Below, one piece after another: positions 12,075 to 24,805 of a stretch of 64,000 nt of DNA (its first letter is position 1; every line of letters starts with the position of its first letter). The stretch spans positions 62,001-126,000 of the forward strand of contig CM070914.1 in assembly GCA_036417435.1 (NCBI GenBank). Reading direction: 5' to 3'. Origin of the DNA: Inia geoffrensis (taxonomy: Eukaryota > Chordata > Mammalia > Artiodactyla > Iniidae). The notes under the pieces were generated by a model, which was not told the origin of the DNA, did not search any database, and worked only from the letters and a program-made list of their open reading frames with translations. The translations under genes and the position numbers were made by a program.

Positions 12075-12578
12075 AATTGCCGTACCCTAACCTGTACCCT
12101 AATCAATCCCCATTCATTAACCCTAATCCTAACCCAAGCCCTTAACGTGACCCTCTTCCGAGCACTTACCCTCACCCGTGCCCTAATCGTAACCAGTACA
12201 CTAACACTAACTAGTGACCTCACACGTTTGCTAAATTTTAAGCGTTGTCGTGCCCTAAACTGTACCCTAATCCCTCCCCATTCCCTAAACCTAACCATAA
12301 CCCGAATCGTAAACCTGACCCTCACATGAAGCCTTACCCTCACCCGTGCCCTAATCTTAACCAAGACACCAACACTAACTCGTGCCCTCACACGTACGCT
12401 AACACTGAAACGCAGCGGTACCCTAACCTGTACCCTAATCCCTCTCCATTCCCTAACCCTAACCGTAACCTGAAACCTAACCATCACACTCACCCGAAAC
12501 TTTACCCTCACCCGTGTCCTAATTTTAACCAGTACATCAACACTAACCCATGCCCTCTAACGTAGGCTAACCCTAAGC
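12075..12578 (+). repeat. HOR unit U13: A'-H-G-like, 504 bp (shortest unit)
   Basis: Monomers start at 12075, 12243 and 12411. The first two are the rare A' and H types. The third opens like C (CGCAGCGG) and ends like G, as G* does in U0 and U45. It holds many private changes (CACACGTTTGC, AAATTTTAAG, ACACTGAAACGC). It looks like an old remnant of the layer seen at U0/U1 and U45/U46. Confidence 0.88.
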
Positions 12579-13580
12579 CATTGCTGTACCCTAACCTGTA
12601 CGCTAATCAATCCCCATTCCCTAACCATAACCCTAACCCTAACCATTAACGTGACACTCTTCCGAGGCCTTACCCTCACCCGTGCCCTAATCATAACCAG
12701 TACACTAACACTAACTAGTGACCTCACACGTACGCTAAATCTTAAGCGTTGTCGTACCCTAAACTGTGCCCTAATATCTCCCCAATCCCTAACCTTAACC
12801 CTAACCCGAATTCTATCCCTGACGCTCACCGGAAACCTTACCCTCACACGTGCCCTAATCTTAACCAGGACACCAACACTAACTCGTGCCCTCACACGAA
12901 CGCTAAACCTTAAGCGTTGTCATACCCTAACCTGTACCCTAATCCCTCTCCATTCCCTAACCCTAACCCTAAACCGAATCTTAACCCTGACCCTCACCCG
13001 AAGTCTTACCCTCACCCGTGCCCTAATCTTAACCAGGACACCAACACTAACTCGTTCCCTCACACGAACGCTAAACCTTAAGCGTTGTCGTACCCTAAAT
13101 TGTACCCTAATCCCTCCCCATTCCCTAACCCTAACCCTAACCCGATCCCTAAACCTGACCCTCTTCCGATGCCCTACCCTAACCCATGCCCTAAACTTAA
13201 CCAGTACACAAACACTAACTCCTGCCCTCAAACGTACGCTAACCCTTATGCGTTGTGGTACCCTATCCTGTACCCTAATCCCTCCCAATTCCCTAACCCT
13301 AACCGAAACGATGAACGTTACTCTTTTCCGAGGCATTACCCTCATCGGTGCCCTTGCCTTAACCAGGACACCAACACTAACTCGTGCCCTCACACTTACG
13401 TTAACCCTTAAGCATTGTCGTACCCTAACCTGTACCCTAATCCCTCTCCATTCCCTAACACTAAGCCTAACCTGAAACCTAACCCTGACACTCACCCGAA
13501 ACTTTACCCTCACCCGTGTCCTACTTTTAACCAGTACATCAACACTAGCCCATGCCCTCTAACGTAGGCTAACCCTAAAC
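12579..13580 (+). repeat. HOR unit U14: A'-B'-D-E-Fs-G, 1,002 bp
   Basis: Monomers start at 12579, 12747, 12915, 13083, 13251 and 13413. The first two are strongly diverged (CATTGCTGTACC, ATTCTATCCC). From D onward the unit suddenly matches U52 and U57 (CGAAGTCTTACC, CTCGTTCCC, GAACGTTACTC, GAGGCATTACC). The break at about 12915 is a candidate recombination joint. Confidence 0.9.
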
Positions 13581-14750
13581 AATTGCCGTACCCTAACCTG
13601 TACCCTAATCAATCCCCATTCCCTAACCCTAATCCTAACCCAAACCCTTAACGTGACCCTCTTCCAAGGACTTACCCTCACCCGTGCCCGAATCGTAACA
13701 AGTACACTAACACTAACAAGTGACCTCACACGTACGCTAAACCTTAAGCGTTGTCGTACCGTAAACTGTGCCCGAATATCTCCCCATTCCCTTACCCTAA
13801 ACCTCACGCGAATCCTAACCCTGACCCTCACCCGAAGCCTTACACTCACCCGTGCCCTAATCTTAACCAGGACACCAACACTAACTCGTGCCCTCACACG
13901 TACGCTAACCCTAAACCGCAGCAGGACCCTATCCTGTACCCTAATCCCTCCCCATTCCCTAACACTAACCCTAACCGAAACCCTGAAAGCGACCCTTTTC
14001 CGAGGTCTTACCCTCATCGGTGCCCTTGTCTTAACCAGGAAACCAACACTAACTCGTGCTCTCACACTTACGCTAACCCTTAAGCATTGTCATACCCTAA
14101 TCTGTACCCTAATCCCTCTCCATTCCCTAACCCTAACCCTAACTCGAATCTTAACCCTGACCCTCACCCGAAGCCTTACCCTCACCCGTGCCCTAATCTT
14201 AACCAGGACACCAACACTAACTCGTGCCCTCACACGAACGCTAAACCTTAAGCGTTGTCGTAACCTAAATTGTACCCTAATCCCTCCCCATTCCCTAACC
14301 CTAACCCTAACCCGATCCCTAAACCTGACCCTCTTCCGATGCCCTACCGTAACCCATGCCCTAAACTTAACCAGTACACAAACACTAACTCCTGCCCTCA
14401 AACGTACGCTAACCCTTATGCGTTGTCGTACCCTATCCTGTACCCTAATCCCTCCCCATTCCCTAACCCTAACCGAAACGATGAACGTGACTCTTTTCCG
14501 AGGCCTTACCCTCATCGGTGCCCTTGCCTTAACCAGGACACCAACACTAACTCGTGCCCTCACACTTACGCTAACCCTTAAGCATTGTCGTACCCTAACC
14601 TGTACCCTAATCCCTCTCCATTCCCTAACACTAAGCCTAACCTGAAACCTAACCCTGACACTCACCCGAAACTTTACCCTCACCCGTGTCCTACTTTTAA
14701 CCAGTACATCAACACTAGCCCATGCCCTCTAACGTAGGCTAACCCTAAAC
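13581..14750 (+). repeat. HOR unit U15: A-B-C-D-E-Fs-G, 1,170 bp
   Basis: Monomers start at 13581, 13749, 13917, 14085, 14253, 14421 and 14583. A carries CTTCCAAGG and GTGCCCGAATCG, shared with U53 and U58. Fs follows CTACCGTAACCC in E, also in U19, U53 and U58. Confidence 0.92.
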
Positions 14751-15590
14751 AATTGCCGTACCCTAACCTGTACCCTAATCAATCCCCATTCCCTAACCCT
14801 AATCCTAACCCAAACCCTTAACGTGACCCTCTTCCGAGGACTTACCCTCACCCGTGCCCTAATCGTAACAAGTACACTAACACTAACAAGTGACCTCACA
14901 CGTACGCTAAACCTTAAGCGTTGTCGTACCATAAACTGTGCCCGAATATCTCCCCATTCCCTTACCCTAAACCTCACCCGAATCCTAACCCTGACCGTCA
15001 CCCGAGGCCTTACCATCACCCGTGCCCTAATCTTAACCAGGACACCAACACTAACTCGTGCCCTCACACGAACGCTAAACCTTAGGCATTGTCGTACCCT
15101 AAATTGTACCCTAATCCCTCCCCATTCCCTAACCCTAACCCTAACGCGATCCCTAAACCTAACCCTCTTCCGATGCCCTACCCTAACCCATGCCCTAAAC
15201 TTAACCAGTACACAAACACTAACTCTTGCCCTCAAAGGTACGCTAACCCTTATGCGTTGTCGTACCCTATCATGTACCCTCATCCCTCCCCATTCCCTAA
15301 CCCTAACCCTAACCAAAACGCTGAACGTGACCCTTTTCCGAGGCCTTACCCTCATCGGTGCCCTTGCCTTAACCAGGACACCAACACTAACTCATGCCCT
15401 CACACTTACGCTAACCCTTAAGCATTGTCGTACCCTAACCTGTACCCTAATCCCTCTCCATTCCCTAACACTAAGCCTAACCTGAAACCTAACCCTGACA
15501 CTCACCCGAAACTTTACCCTCACCCGTGTCCTACTTTTAACCAGTACATCAACACTAGCCCATGCCCTCTAACGTAGGCTAACCCTAAAC
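14751..15590 (+). repeat. HOR unit U16: A-B-E-F-G, 840 bp, 'a' subtype
   Basis: Monomers start at 14751, 14919, 15087, 15255 and 15423. B has ACCATAAACTG and GAGGCCTTACCATC, and the B/E joint reads CCTTAGGCATTG. The same three tags recur in U20 and U54. E has ACGCG, which breaks the four-tract telomeric motif. Confidence 0.92.
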
Positions 15591-16430
15591 AATTGCCGTA
15601 CCCTAACCTGTACCCTAATCAATCCCCATTCCCTAACCCTAATCCTAACCCAAACCCTTAACGTGACCCTCTTCCGAGGACTTACCCTCACCCGTGCCCT
15701 AATCGTAACAAGTACACTAACACTAACAAGTGACCTCACACGTACGCTAAACCTTAAGCGTTGTCGTACCCTAAACTGTGCCCGAATATCTCCCCATTCC
15801 CTTACCCTAAACCTCACCCGAATCCTAACCCTGACCGTCACCCGAAGCCTTACCCTCACCCGTGCCCTAATCTTAACCAGGACACCAACACTAACTCGTG
15901 CCCTCACACGAACGCTAAACCTTAAGCATTGTCGTACCCTAAATTGTACCCTAATCCCTCCCCATTCCCTAACCCTAACCCTAACGCGATCCCTAAACCT
16001 AACCCTCTTCCGATGCCCTACCCTAACCCATGCCCTAAACTTAACCAGTACACAAACACTAACTCTTGCCCTCAAAGGTACGCTAACCCTTATGCGTTGT
16101 CGTACCCTATCCTGTACCCTCATCCCTCCCCATTCCCTAACCCTAACCCTAACCAAAACGCTGAACGTGACCCTTTTCCGAGGCCTTACCCTCATCGGTG
16201 CCCTTGCCTTAACCAGGACACCAACACTAACTCATGCCCTCACACTTACGCTAACCCTTAAGCATTGTCGTACCCTAACCTGTACCCTAATCCCTCTCCA
16301 TTCCCTAACACTAAGCCTAACCTGAAACCTAACCCTGACACTCACCCGAAACTTTACCCTCACCCGTGTCCTACTTTTAACCAGTACATCAACACTAGCC
16401 CATGCCCTCTAACGTAGGCTAACCCTAAAC
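15591..16430 (+). repeat. HOR unit U17: A-B-E-F-G, 840 bp, 'b' subtype
   Basis: Monomers start at 15591, 15759, 15927, 16095 and 16263. It is close to U16 but has CCTTAAGCATTG at the B/E joint, like U21, U24 and U55. The a-then-b order of these pairs is constant. Confidence 0.92.
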
Positions 16431-17935
16431 AATTGCCGTACCCTAACCTGTACCCTAATCAATCCCCATTCCCTAACCCTAATCCTAACCCAAACCCTTA
16501 ACGTGACCCTCTTCCGAGGACTTACACTCACCCGTGCCCTAATCGTAACAAGTACACTAACACTAACAAGTGACCTCACACGTACGCTAAACCTTAAGCG
16601 TTGTCGTACCATAAACTGTGCCCGAATATCTCCCCATTCCCTTACCCTAAACCTCACGCGAATCCTAACCCTGACCCTCACCCGAAGCCTTACACTCACC
16701 CGTGCCCTAATCTTAACCAGGACACCAACACTAACTCGTGCCCTCACACGTATGCTAAACCTAAACCGCAGCAGTACCCTATCCTGTACCCTAATCCCTC
16801 CCCATTCCCTAACACTAACCCTAACCGAAACCCTGAAAGCGACCCTTTTCCGAGGCCTTACCCTCATCGGTGTCCTTGTCTTAACCAGGAAACCAACACT
16901 AACTCGTGCCCTCACACTTACGCTAACCCTTAAGCATTGTCATACCCTAACCTGTACCCTAATCCCTCTCCATTCCCTAACCCTAACCCTAAACCGAATC
17001 CTAACCCTGACCCTCACCCGAAGCCTTACACTCACCCGTGCCCTAATCTTAACCAGGACACCAACACTAACTCGTGCCCTCACACGTACGCTAACCCTAA
17101 ACCACAGCAGTACCCTATCCTGTACTCTAATCCCTCCCCATTCCCTAACACTAACCCTAACCGAAACCCTGAAAGCGACCCTTTCCGAGGTCTTACCCTC
17201 ATCGGTGCCCTTGTCTTAACCAGGAAACCAACACTAACTCGTGCTCTCACACTTACGCTAACCCTTAAGCATTGTCATACCCTAATCTGTACCCTAATCC
17301 CTCTCCATTCCCTAACCCTAACCCTAACCCGAATCTTAACCCTGACCCTCACCCGAAGCCTTACCCTCACCCGTGCCCTAATCTTAACCAGGACACCAAC
17401 ACTAACTCGTGCCCTCACACGAACGCTAAACCTTAAGCGTTGTCGTACCCTAAATTGTACCCTAATCCCTCCCCATTCCCTAACCCTAACCCTAACCCGA
17501 TCCCTAAACCTGACCCTCTTCCGATGCTCTACCCTAACCCATGCCCTAAACTTAACCAGTACACAAACACTAACTCCTGCCCTCAAACGTACGCTAACCC
17601 TTATGCGTTGTGGTACCCTATCCTGTACCCTAATCCCTCCCCATTCCCTAACCCTAACCGAAACGATGAACGTGACTCTTTTCCGAGGCCTTACCCTCAT
17701 CGGTGCCCTTGCCTTAAACAGGACACCAACACTAACTCGTGCCCTCACACTTACGCTAACCCTTAAGCATTGTCGTACCCTAACCTGTACCCTAATCCCT
17801 CTCCATTCCCCAACACTAAGCCTAACCTGAAACCTAACCCTGACACTCACCCGAAACTTTACCCTCACCCGTGTCCTACTTTTAACCAGTACATCAACAC
17901 TAGCCCATGCCCTCTAACGTAGGCTAACCCTAAAC
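16431..17935 (+). repeat. HOR unit U18: A-B-C-D/B-C(-)-D-E-Fs-G, 1,505 bp
   Basis: Monomers start at 16431, 16599, 16767, 16935, 17103, 17270, 17438, 17606 and 17768. Relative to a 1,170-bp unit it holds an extra D/B hybrid (D start, B end with ACGTACGCTAACC) and a second C. That second C lacks one T (CGACCCTTTCCG near 17181), which shifts the hexamer register by one base. U56 is the same unit. Confidence 0.92.
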
Positions 17936-19105
17936 AATTGCCGTACCCTAACCTGTACCCTAATCAATCCCCATTCCCTAACCCTAATCCTAACCCAAAC
18001 CCTTAACGTGACCCTCTTCCGAGGACTTACCCTCACCCGTGCCCTAATCGTAACAAGTACACTAACACTAACAAGTGACCTCACACGTACGCTAAACCTT
18101 AAGCGTTGTCGTACCCTAAACTGTGCCCGAATATCTCCCCATTCCCTTACCCTAAACCTCACCCGAATCCTAACCCTGACCGTCACCCGAAGCCTTACCC
18201 TCACCCGTGCCCTAATCTTAACCAGGACACCAACACTAACTCGTGCCCTCACACGTACGCTAACCCTAAACCGCAGCAGTACCCTATCCTGTACCCTAAT
18301 CCCTCCCCATTCCCTAACACTAACCCTAACCGAAACCCTGAAAGCGACCCTTTTCCGAGGTCTTACCCTCATCGGTGCCCTTGTCTTAACCAGGAAACCA
18401 ACACTAACTCGTGCTCTCACACTTACGCTAACCCTTAAGCATTGTCATACCCTAATCTGTACCCTAATCCCTCTCCATTCCCTAACCCTAACCCTAACTC
18501 GAATCTTAACCCTGACCCTCACCCGAAGCCTTACCCTCACCCGTGCCCTAATCTTAACCAGGACACCAACACTAACTCGTGCCCTCACACGAACGCTAAA
18601 CCTTAAGCGTTGTCGTACCCTAAATTGTACCCTAATCCCTCCCCATTCCCTAACCCTAACCCTAACCCGATCCCTAAACCTGACTCTCTTCCGATGCCCT
18701 ACCGTAACCCATGCCCTAAACTTAACCAGTACACAAACACTAACTCCTGCCCTCAAACGTACGCTAACCCTTATGCGTTGTCGTACCCTATCCTGTACCC
18801 TAATCCCTGCCCATTCCCAAACCCTAACCGAAACGATGAACGTGACTCTTTTCCGAGGCCTTACCCTCATCGGTGCCCTTGCCTTAACCAGGACACCAAC
18901 ACTAACTCGTGCCCTCACACTTACGCTAACCCTTAAGCATTGTCGTACCCTAACCTGTACCCTAATCCCTCTCCATTCCCGAACACTAAGCCTAACCTGA
19001 AACCTAACCCTGACACTCACCCGAAACTTTACCCTCACCCGTGTCCTACTTTTAACCAGTACATCAACACTAGCCCATGCCCTCTAACGTAGGCTAACCC
19101 TAAAC
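17936..19105 (+). repeat. HOR unit U19: A-B-C-D-E-Fs-G, 1,170 bp
   Basis: Monomers start at 17936, 18104, 18272, 18440, 18608, 18776 and 18938. It shares GACTCTCTTCCG in E and CATTCCCGAACAC in G with U58. It opens a 2,850-bp cycle with U20 and U21. Confidence 0.92.
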
Positions 19106-19945
19106 AATTGCCGTACCCTAACCTGTACCCTAATCAATCCCCATTCCCTAACCCTAATCCTAACCCAAACCCTTAACGTGACCCTCTTCCGAGGACTTAC
19201 CCTCACCCGTGCCCTAATCGTAACAAGTACACTAACACTAACAAGTGACCTCACACGTACGCTAAACCTTAAGCGTTGTCGTACCATAAACTGTCCCCGA
19301 ATATCTCCCCATTCCCTTACCCTAAACCTCACCCGAATCCTAACCCTGACCGTCACCCGAGGCCTTACCATCACCCGTGCCCTAATCTTAACCAGGACAC
19401 CAACACTAACTCGTGCCCTCACACGAACGCTAAACCTTAGGCATTGTCGTACCCTAAATTGTACCCTAATCCCTCCCCATTCCCTAACCCTAACCCTAAC
19501 GCGATCCCTAAACCTAACCCTCTTCCGATGCCCTACCCTAACCCATGCCCTAAACTTAACCAGTACACAAACACTAACTCTTGCCCTCAAACGTACGCTA
19601 ACCCTTATGCGTTGTCGTACCCTATCCTGTACCCTCATCCCTCCCCATTCCCTAACCCTAACCCTAACCAAAACGCTGAACGTGACCCTTTTCCGAGGCC
19701 TTACCCTCATCGGTGCCCTTGCCTTAACCAGGACACCAACACTAACTCATGCCCTCACACTTACGCTAACCCTTAAGCATTGTCGTACCCTAACCTGTAC
19801 CCTAATCCCTCTCCATTCCCTAACACTAAGCCTAACCTGAAACCTAACCCTGACACTCACCCGAAACTTTACCCTCACCCGTGTCCTACTTTTAACCAGT
19901 ACATCAACACTAGCCCATGCCCTCTAACGTAGGCTAACCCTAAAC
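19106..19945 (+). repeat. HOR unit U20: A-B-E-F-G, 840 bp, 'a' subtype
   Basis: Monomers start at 19106, 19274, 19442, 19610 and 19778. It carries the U16 tags plus a private CTGTCCCCG in B. Confidence 0.92.
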
Positions 19946-20785
19946 AATTGCCGTACCCTAACCTGTACCCTAATCAATCCCCATTCCCTAACCCTAATCC
20001 TAACCCAAACCCTTAACGTGACCCTCTTCCGAGGACTTACCCTCACCCGTGCCCTAATCGTAACAAGTACACTAACACTAACAAGTGACCTCACACGTAC
20101 GCTAAACCTTAAGCGTTGTCGTACCCTAAACTGTGCCCGAATATCTCCCCATTCCCTTACCCTAAACCTCACCCGAATCCTAACCCTGACCGTCACCCGA
20201 AGCCTTACCCTCACCCGTGCCCTAATCTTAACCAGGACACCAACACTAACTCGTGCCCTCACACGAACGCTAAACCTTAAGCATTGTCGTACCCTAAATT
20301 GTACCCTAATCCCTCCCCATTCCCTAACCCTAACCCTAACGCGATCCCTAAACCTAACCCTCTTCCGATGCCCTACCCTAACCCATGCCCTAAACTTAAC
20401 CAGTACACAAACACTAACTCTTGCCCTCAAACGTACGCTAACCCTTATGCGTTGTCGTACCCTATCCTGTACCCTCATCCCTCTCCATTCCCTAACCCTA
20501 ACCCTAACCAAAACGCTGAACGTGACCCTTTTCTGAGGCCTTACCCTCATCGGTGCCCTTGCCTTAACCAGGACACCAATACTAACTCATGCCCTCACAC
20601 TTACGCTAACCCTTAAGCATTGTCGTACCCTAACCTGTACCCTAATCCCTCTCCATTCCCTAACACTAAGCCTAACCTGAAACCTAACCCTGACACTCAC
20701 CCGAAACTTTACCCTCACCCGTGTCCTACTTTTAACCAGTACATCAACACTAGCCCATGCCCTCTAACGTAGGCTAACCCTAAAC
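19946..20785 (+). repeat. HOR unit U21: A-B-E-F-G, 840 bp, 'b' subtype
   Basis: Monomers start at 19946, 20114, 20282, 20450 and 20618. F has private changes (CCTCTCCATTCC, TTTTCTGAGG). The last breaks the reading frame that is open in its sister units, which shows no coding constraint. Confidence 0.92.
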
Positions 20786-21955
20786 AATTGCCGTACCCTA
20801 ACCTGTACCCTAATCAATCCCCATTCCCTAACCCTAATCCTAACCCAAACCCTTAACGTGACCCTCTTCCGAGGACTTACACTCACCCGTGCCCTAATCG
20901 TAACAAGTACACTAACACTAACAAGTGACCTCACACGTACGCTAAACCTTAAGCGTTGTCGTACCATAAACTGTGCCCGAATATCTCCCCATTCCCTTAC
21001 ACTAAACCTCACGCGAATCCTAACCCTGACCCTCACCCGAAGCCTTACACTCACCCGTGCCCTAATCTTAACCAGGACACCAACACTAACTCGTGCCCTC
21101 ACACGTACGCTAACCCTAAACCGCAGCAGTACACTATCCTGTACCCTAATCCCTCCCCATTCCCTAACACTAACCCTAACCGAAACCCTGAAAGCGACCC
21201 TTTTCCGAGGCCTTACCCTCATCGGTGTCCTTGTCTTAACCAGGAAACCAACACTAACTCGTGCCCTCACACTTACGCTAACCCTTAAGCATTGTCATAC
21301 CCTAACCTGTACCCTAATCCCTCTCCATTCCCTAACCCTAACCCTAAACCGAATCTTAACCCTGACCCTCACCCGAAGCCTTACCCTCACCCGTGCCCTA
21401 ATCTTAACCAGGACACCAACACTAAGTCGTGCCCTCACACGAACGCTAAACCTTAAGCGTTGTCGTACCCTAAATTGTACCCTAATCCCTCCCCATTCCC
21501 TAACCCTAACCCTAACCCGATCCCTAAACCTGACCCTCTTCCGATGCCCTACCCTAACCCATGCCCTAAACTTAACCAGTACACAAACACTAACTCCTGC
21601 CCTCAAACGTACGCTAACCCTTATGCGTTGTGGTACCCTATCCTGTACCCTAATCCCTCCCCATTCCCTAACCCTAACCGAAACGATGAACGTTACTGTT
21701 TTCCGAGGCATTACCCTCATCGGTGCCCTTGCCTTAACCAGGACACCAACACTAACTCGTGCCCTCACACTTACGTTAACCCTTAAGCATTGTCGTACCC
21801 TAACCTGTACCCTAATCCCTCTCCATTCCCTAACACTAAGCCTAACCTGAAACCTAACCCTGACACTCACCCGAAACTTTACCCTCACCCGTGTCCTACT
21901 TTTAACCAGTACATCAACACTAGCCCATGCCCTCTAACGTAGGCTAACCCTAAAC
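20786..21955 (+). repeat. HOR unit U22: A-B-C-D-E-Fs-G, 1,170 bp
   Basis: Monomers start at 20786, 20954, 21122, 21290, 21458, 21626 and 21788. C has GGTGTCCTTGTC, as in U18 and U25. Fs has the GAACGTTACTG and GAGGCATTACC forms related to U14, U25, U52 and U57. Confidence 0.92.
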
Positions 21956-22795
21956 AATTGCCGTACCCTAACCTGTACCCTAATCAATCCCCATTCCCTA
22001 ACCCTAATCCTAACCCAAACCCTTAACGTGACCCTCTTCCGAGGACTTACCCTCACCCGTGCCCTAATCGTAACAAGTACACTAACACTAACAAGTGACC
22101 TCACACGTACGCTAAACCTTAAGCGTTGTCGTACCCTAAACTGTGCCCGAATATCTCCCCATTCCCTTACCCTAAACCTCACCCGAATCCTAACCCTGAC
22201 CGTCACCCGAGGCCTTACCCTCACCCGTGCCCTAATCTTAACCAGGACACCAACACTAACTCGTGCCCTCACACGAACGCTAAACCTTAGGCATTGTCGT
22301 ACCCTAAATTGTACCCTAATCCCTCCCCATTCCCTAACCCTAACCCTAACGCGATCCCTAAACCTAACCCTCTTCCGATGCCCTACCCTAACCCATGCCC
22401 TAAACTTAACCAGTACACAAACACTAACCCTTGCCCTCAAACGTACGCTAACCCTTATGCGTTGTCGTACCCTATCCTGTACCCTCATCCCTTCCCATTC
22501 CCTAACCCTAACCCTAACCAAAACGCTGAACGTGACCCTTTTCCGAGGCCTTACCCTCATCGGTGCCCTTGCCTTAACCAGGACACCAACACTAACTCAT
22601 GCCCTCACACTTACGCTAACCCTTAAGCATTGTCGTACCCTAACCTGTACCCTAATCCCTCTCCATTCCCTAACACTAAGCCTAACCTGAAACCTAACCC
22701 TGACACTCACCCGAAACTTTACCCTCACCCGTGTCCTACTTTTAACCAGTACATCAACACTAGCCCATGCCCTCTAACGTAGGCTAACCCTAAAC
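21956..22795 (+). repeat. HOR unit U23: A-B-E-F-G, 840 bp, 'a' subtype
   Basis: Monomers start at 21956, 22124, 22292, 22460 and 22628. CCTTAGGCATTG is present, but B lacks the CATAAAC and CCATC changes of U16 and U20, so it may represent an earlier state of this subtype. Confidence 0.92.
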
Positions 22796-23635
22796 AATTG
22801 CCGTACCCTAACCTGTACCCTAATCAATCCCCATTCCCTAACCCTAATCCTAACCCAAACCCTTAACGTGACCCTCTTCCGAGGACTTACCCTCACCCGT
22901 GCCCTAATCGTAACAAGTACACTAACACTAACAAGTGACCTCACACGTACGCTAAACCTTAAGCGTTGTCGTACCCTAAACTGTGCCCGAATATCTCCCC
23001 ATTCCCTTACCCTAAACCTCACCCGAATCCTAACCCTGACCGTCACCCGAAGCCTTACCCTCACCCGTGCCCTAATCTTAACCAGGACACCAACACTAAC
23101 TCGTGCCCTCACACGAACGCTAAACCTTAAGCATTGTCGTACCCTAAATTGTACCCTAATCCCTCCCCATTCCCTAACCCTAACCCTAACGCGATCCCTA
23201 AACCTAACCCTCTTCCGATGCCCTACCCTAACCTATGCCCTAAACTTAACCAGTACACAAACACTAATTCTTGCCCTCAAACGTACGCTAACCCTTATGC
23301 GTTGTCGTACCCTATCCTGTACCCTCATCCCACCCCATTCCCTAACCCTAACCCTAACCAAAACGCTGAACGTGACCCTTTTCCGAGGCCTTACCCTCAT
23401 CGGTGCCCTTGCCTTAACCAGGACACCAACACTAACTCATGCCCTCACACTTACGCTAACCCTTAAGCATTGTCGTACCCTAACCTGTACCCTAATCCCT
23501 CTCCATTCCCTAACACTAAGCCTAACCTGAAACCTAACCCTGACACTCACCCGAAACTTTACCCTCACCCGTGTCCTACTTTTAACCAGTACATCAACAC
23601 TAGCCCATGCCCTCTAACGTAGGCTAACCCTAAAC
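22796..23635 (+). repeat. HOR unit U24: A-B-E-F-G, 840 bp, 'b' subtype
   Basis: Monomers start at 22796, 22964, 23132, 23300 and 23468. Private changes are AACCTATGCC, ACTAATTC and CATCCCACC. Confidence 0.92.
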
Positions 23636-24805
23636 AATTGCCGTACCCTAACCTGTACCCTAATCAATCCCCATTCCCTAACCCTAATCCTAACCCAAAC
23701 CCTTAACGTGACCCTCTTCCGAGGACTTACACTCACCCGTGCCCTAATCGTAACAAGTACACTAACACTAACAAGTGACCTCACATGTACGCTAAACCTT
23801 AAGCGTTGTCGTACCCTAAACTGTGCCTGAATATCTCCCCATTCCCTTACCCTAAACCTCACGCGAATCCTAACCCTGACCCTCACCCGAAGCCTTACAC
23901 TCACCCGTGCCCTAATCTTAACCAGGACACCAACACTAACTCGTGCCCTCACACGTACGCTAACCCTAAACCGCAGCAGTACCCTATCCTGTACCCTAAT
24001 CCCTCCCCATTCCCTAACACTAACCCTAACCGAAACCCTGAAAGCGACCCTTTTCCGAGGCCTTACCCTCATCGGTGTCCTTGTCTTAACCAGGAAACCA
24101 ACACTAACTCGTGCCCTCACACTTACGCTAACCCTTAAGCATTGTCATACCCTAACCTGTACCCTAATCCCTCTCCATTCCCTAACCCTAACCCTAAACC
24201 GAATCTTAACCCTGACCCTCACCCGAAGCCTTACCCTTACCCGTGCCCTAATCTTAACCAGGACACCAACACTAACTCGTGCCCTCACACGAACGCTAAA
24301 CCTTAAGCGTTGTCGTACCCTAAATTGTACCCTAATCCCTCCCCATTCCCTAACCCTAACCCTAACCCGATCCCTAAACCTGACCCTCTTCCGATGCCCT
24401 ACCCTAACCCATGCCCTAAACTTAACCAGTACACAAACACTAACTCCTGCCCTCAAACGTACGCTAACCCTTATGCGTTGTGGTACCCTATCCTGTACCC
24501 TAATCCCTCCCCATTCCCTAACCCTAACCGAAACGATGAACGTTACTCTTTTCCGAGGCATTACCCTCATCGGTGCCCTTGCCTTAACCAGGACACCAAC
24601 ACTAACTCGTGCCCTCACACTTACGTTAACCCTTAAGCATTGTCGTACCCTAACCTGTACCCTAATCCCTCTCCATTCCCTAACACTAAGCCTAACCTGA
24701 AACCTAACCCTGACACTCACCCGAAACTTTACCCTCACCCGTGTCCTACTTTTAACCAGTACATCAACACTAGCCCATGCCCTCTAACGTAGGCTAACCC
24801 TAAAC
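23636..24805 (+). repeat. HOR unit U25: A-B-C-D-E-Fs-G, 1,170 bp
   Basis: Monomers start at 23636, 23804, 23972, 24140, 24308, 24476 and 24638. It is nearest to U22. A private TGTGCCTGAATA in B is a CG-to-TG change that creates a stop in a frame open in sister units. Confidence 0.92.

Larger units (their letters stand above)
13581..16430 (+). repeat. 2,850-bp cycle 1170-840a-840b (U15-U17)
   Basis: A 1,170-bp unit followed by the two 840-bp subtypes in fixed order. The same cycle is seen at 17936-20785 (U19-U21), 20786-23635 (U22-U24) and 52092-54941 (U53-U55). The runs at 33847-36696 and 38869-41718 have the same lengths but other subtypes. Confidence 0.87.
12915..17935 (+). repeat. Macro-repeat segment beta, copy 1 (U14 D monomer to U18)
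   Basis: Matches 51426-56446 at a constant 38,511-bp offset through 1170-840a-840b-1505 units. The left limit is set where U14 stops matching U52, at its A' and B' monomers. Confidence 0.88.

Noticed and set aside
12075..12914. A possible inserted non-satellite element in the divergent region
   Set aside because: Despite many private changes, the 168-bp phase and hexamer register continue through it, so it is diverged satellite, not an insertion.
16937..17830. + strand Pro-Asn-rich frame that turns into a Leu-Thr frame
   Set aside because: The switch is caused by the one-T deletion in the C(-) monomer moving from the CCT-AAC phase to the CTA-ACC phase. It is a frame artefact of satellite DNA.
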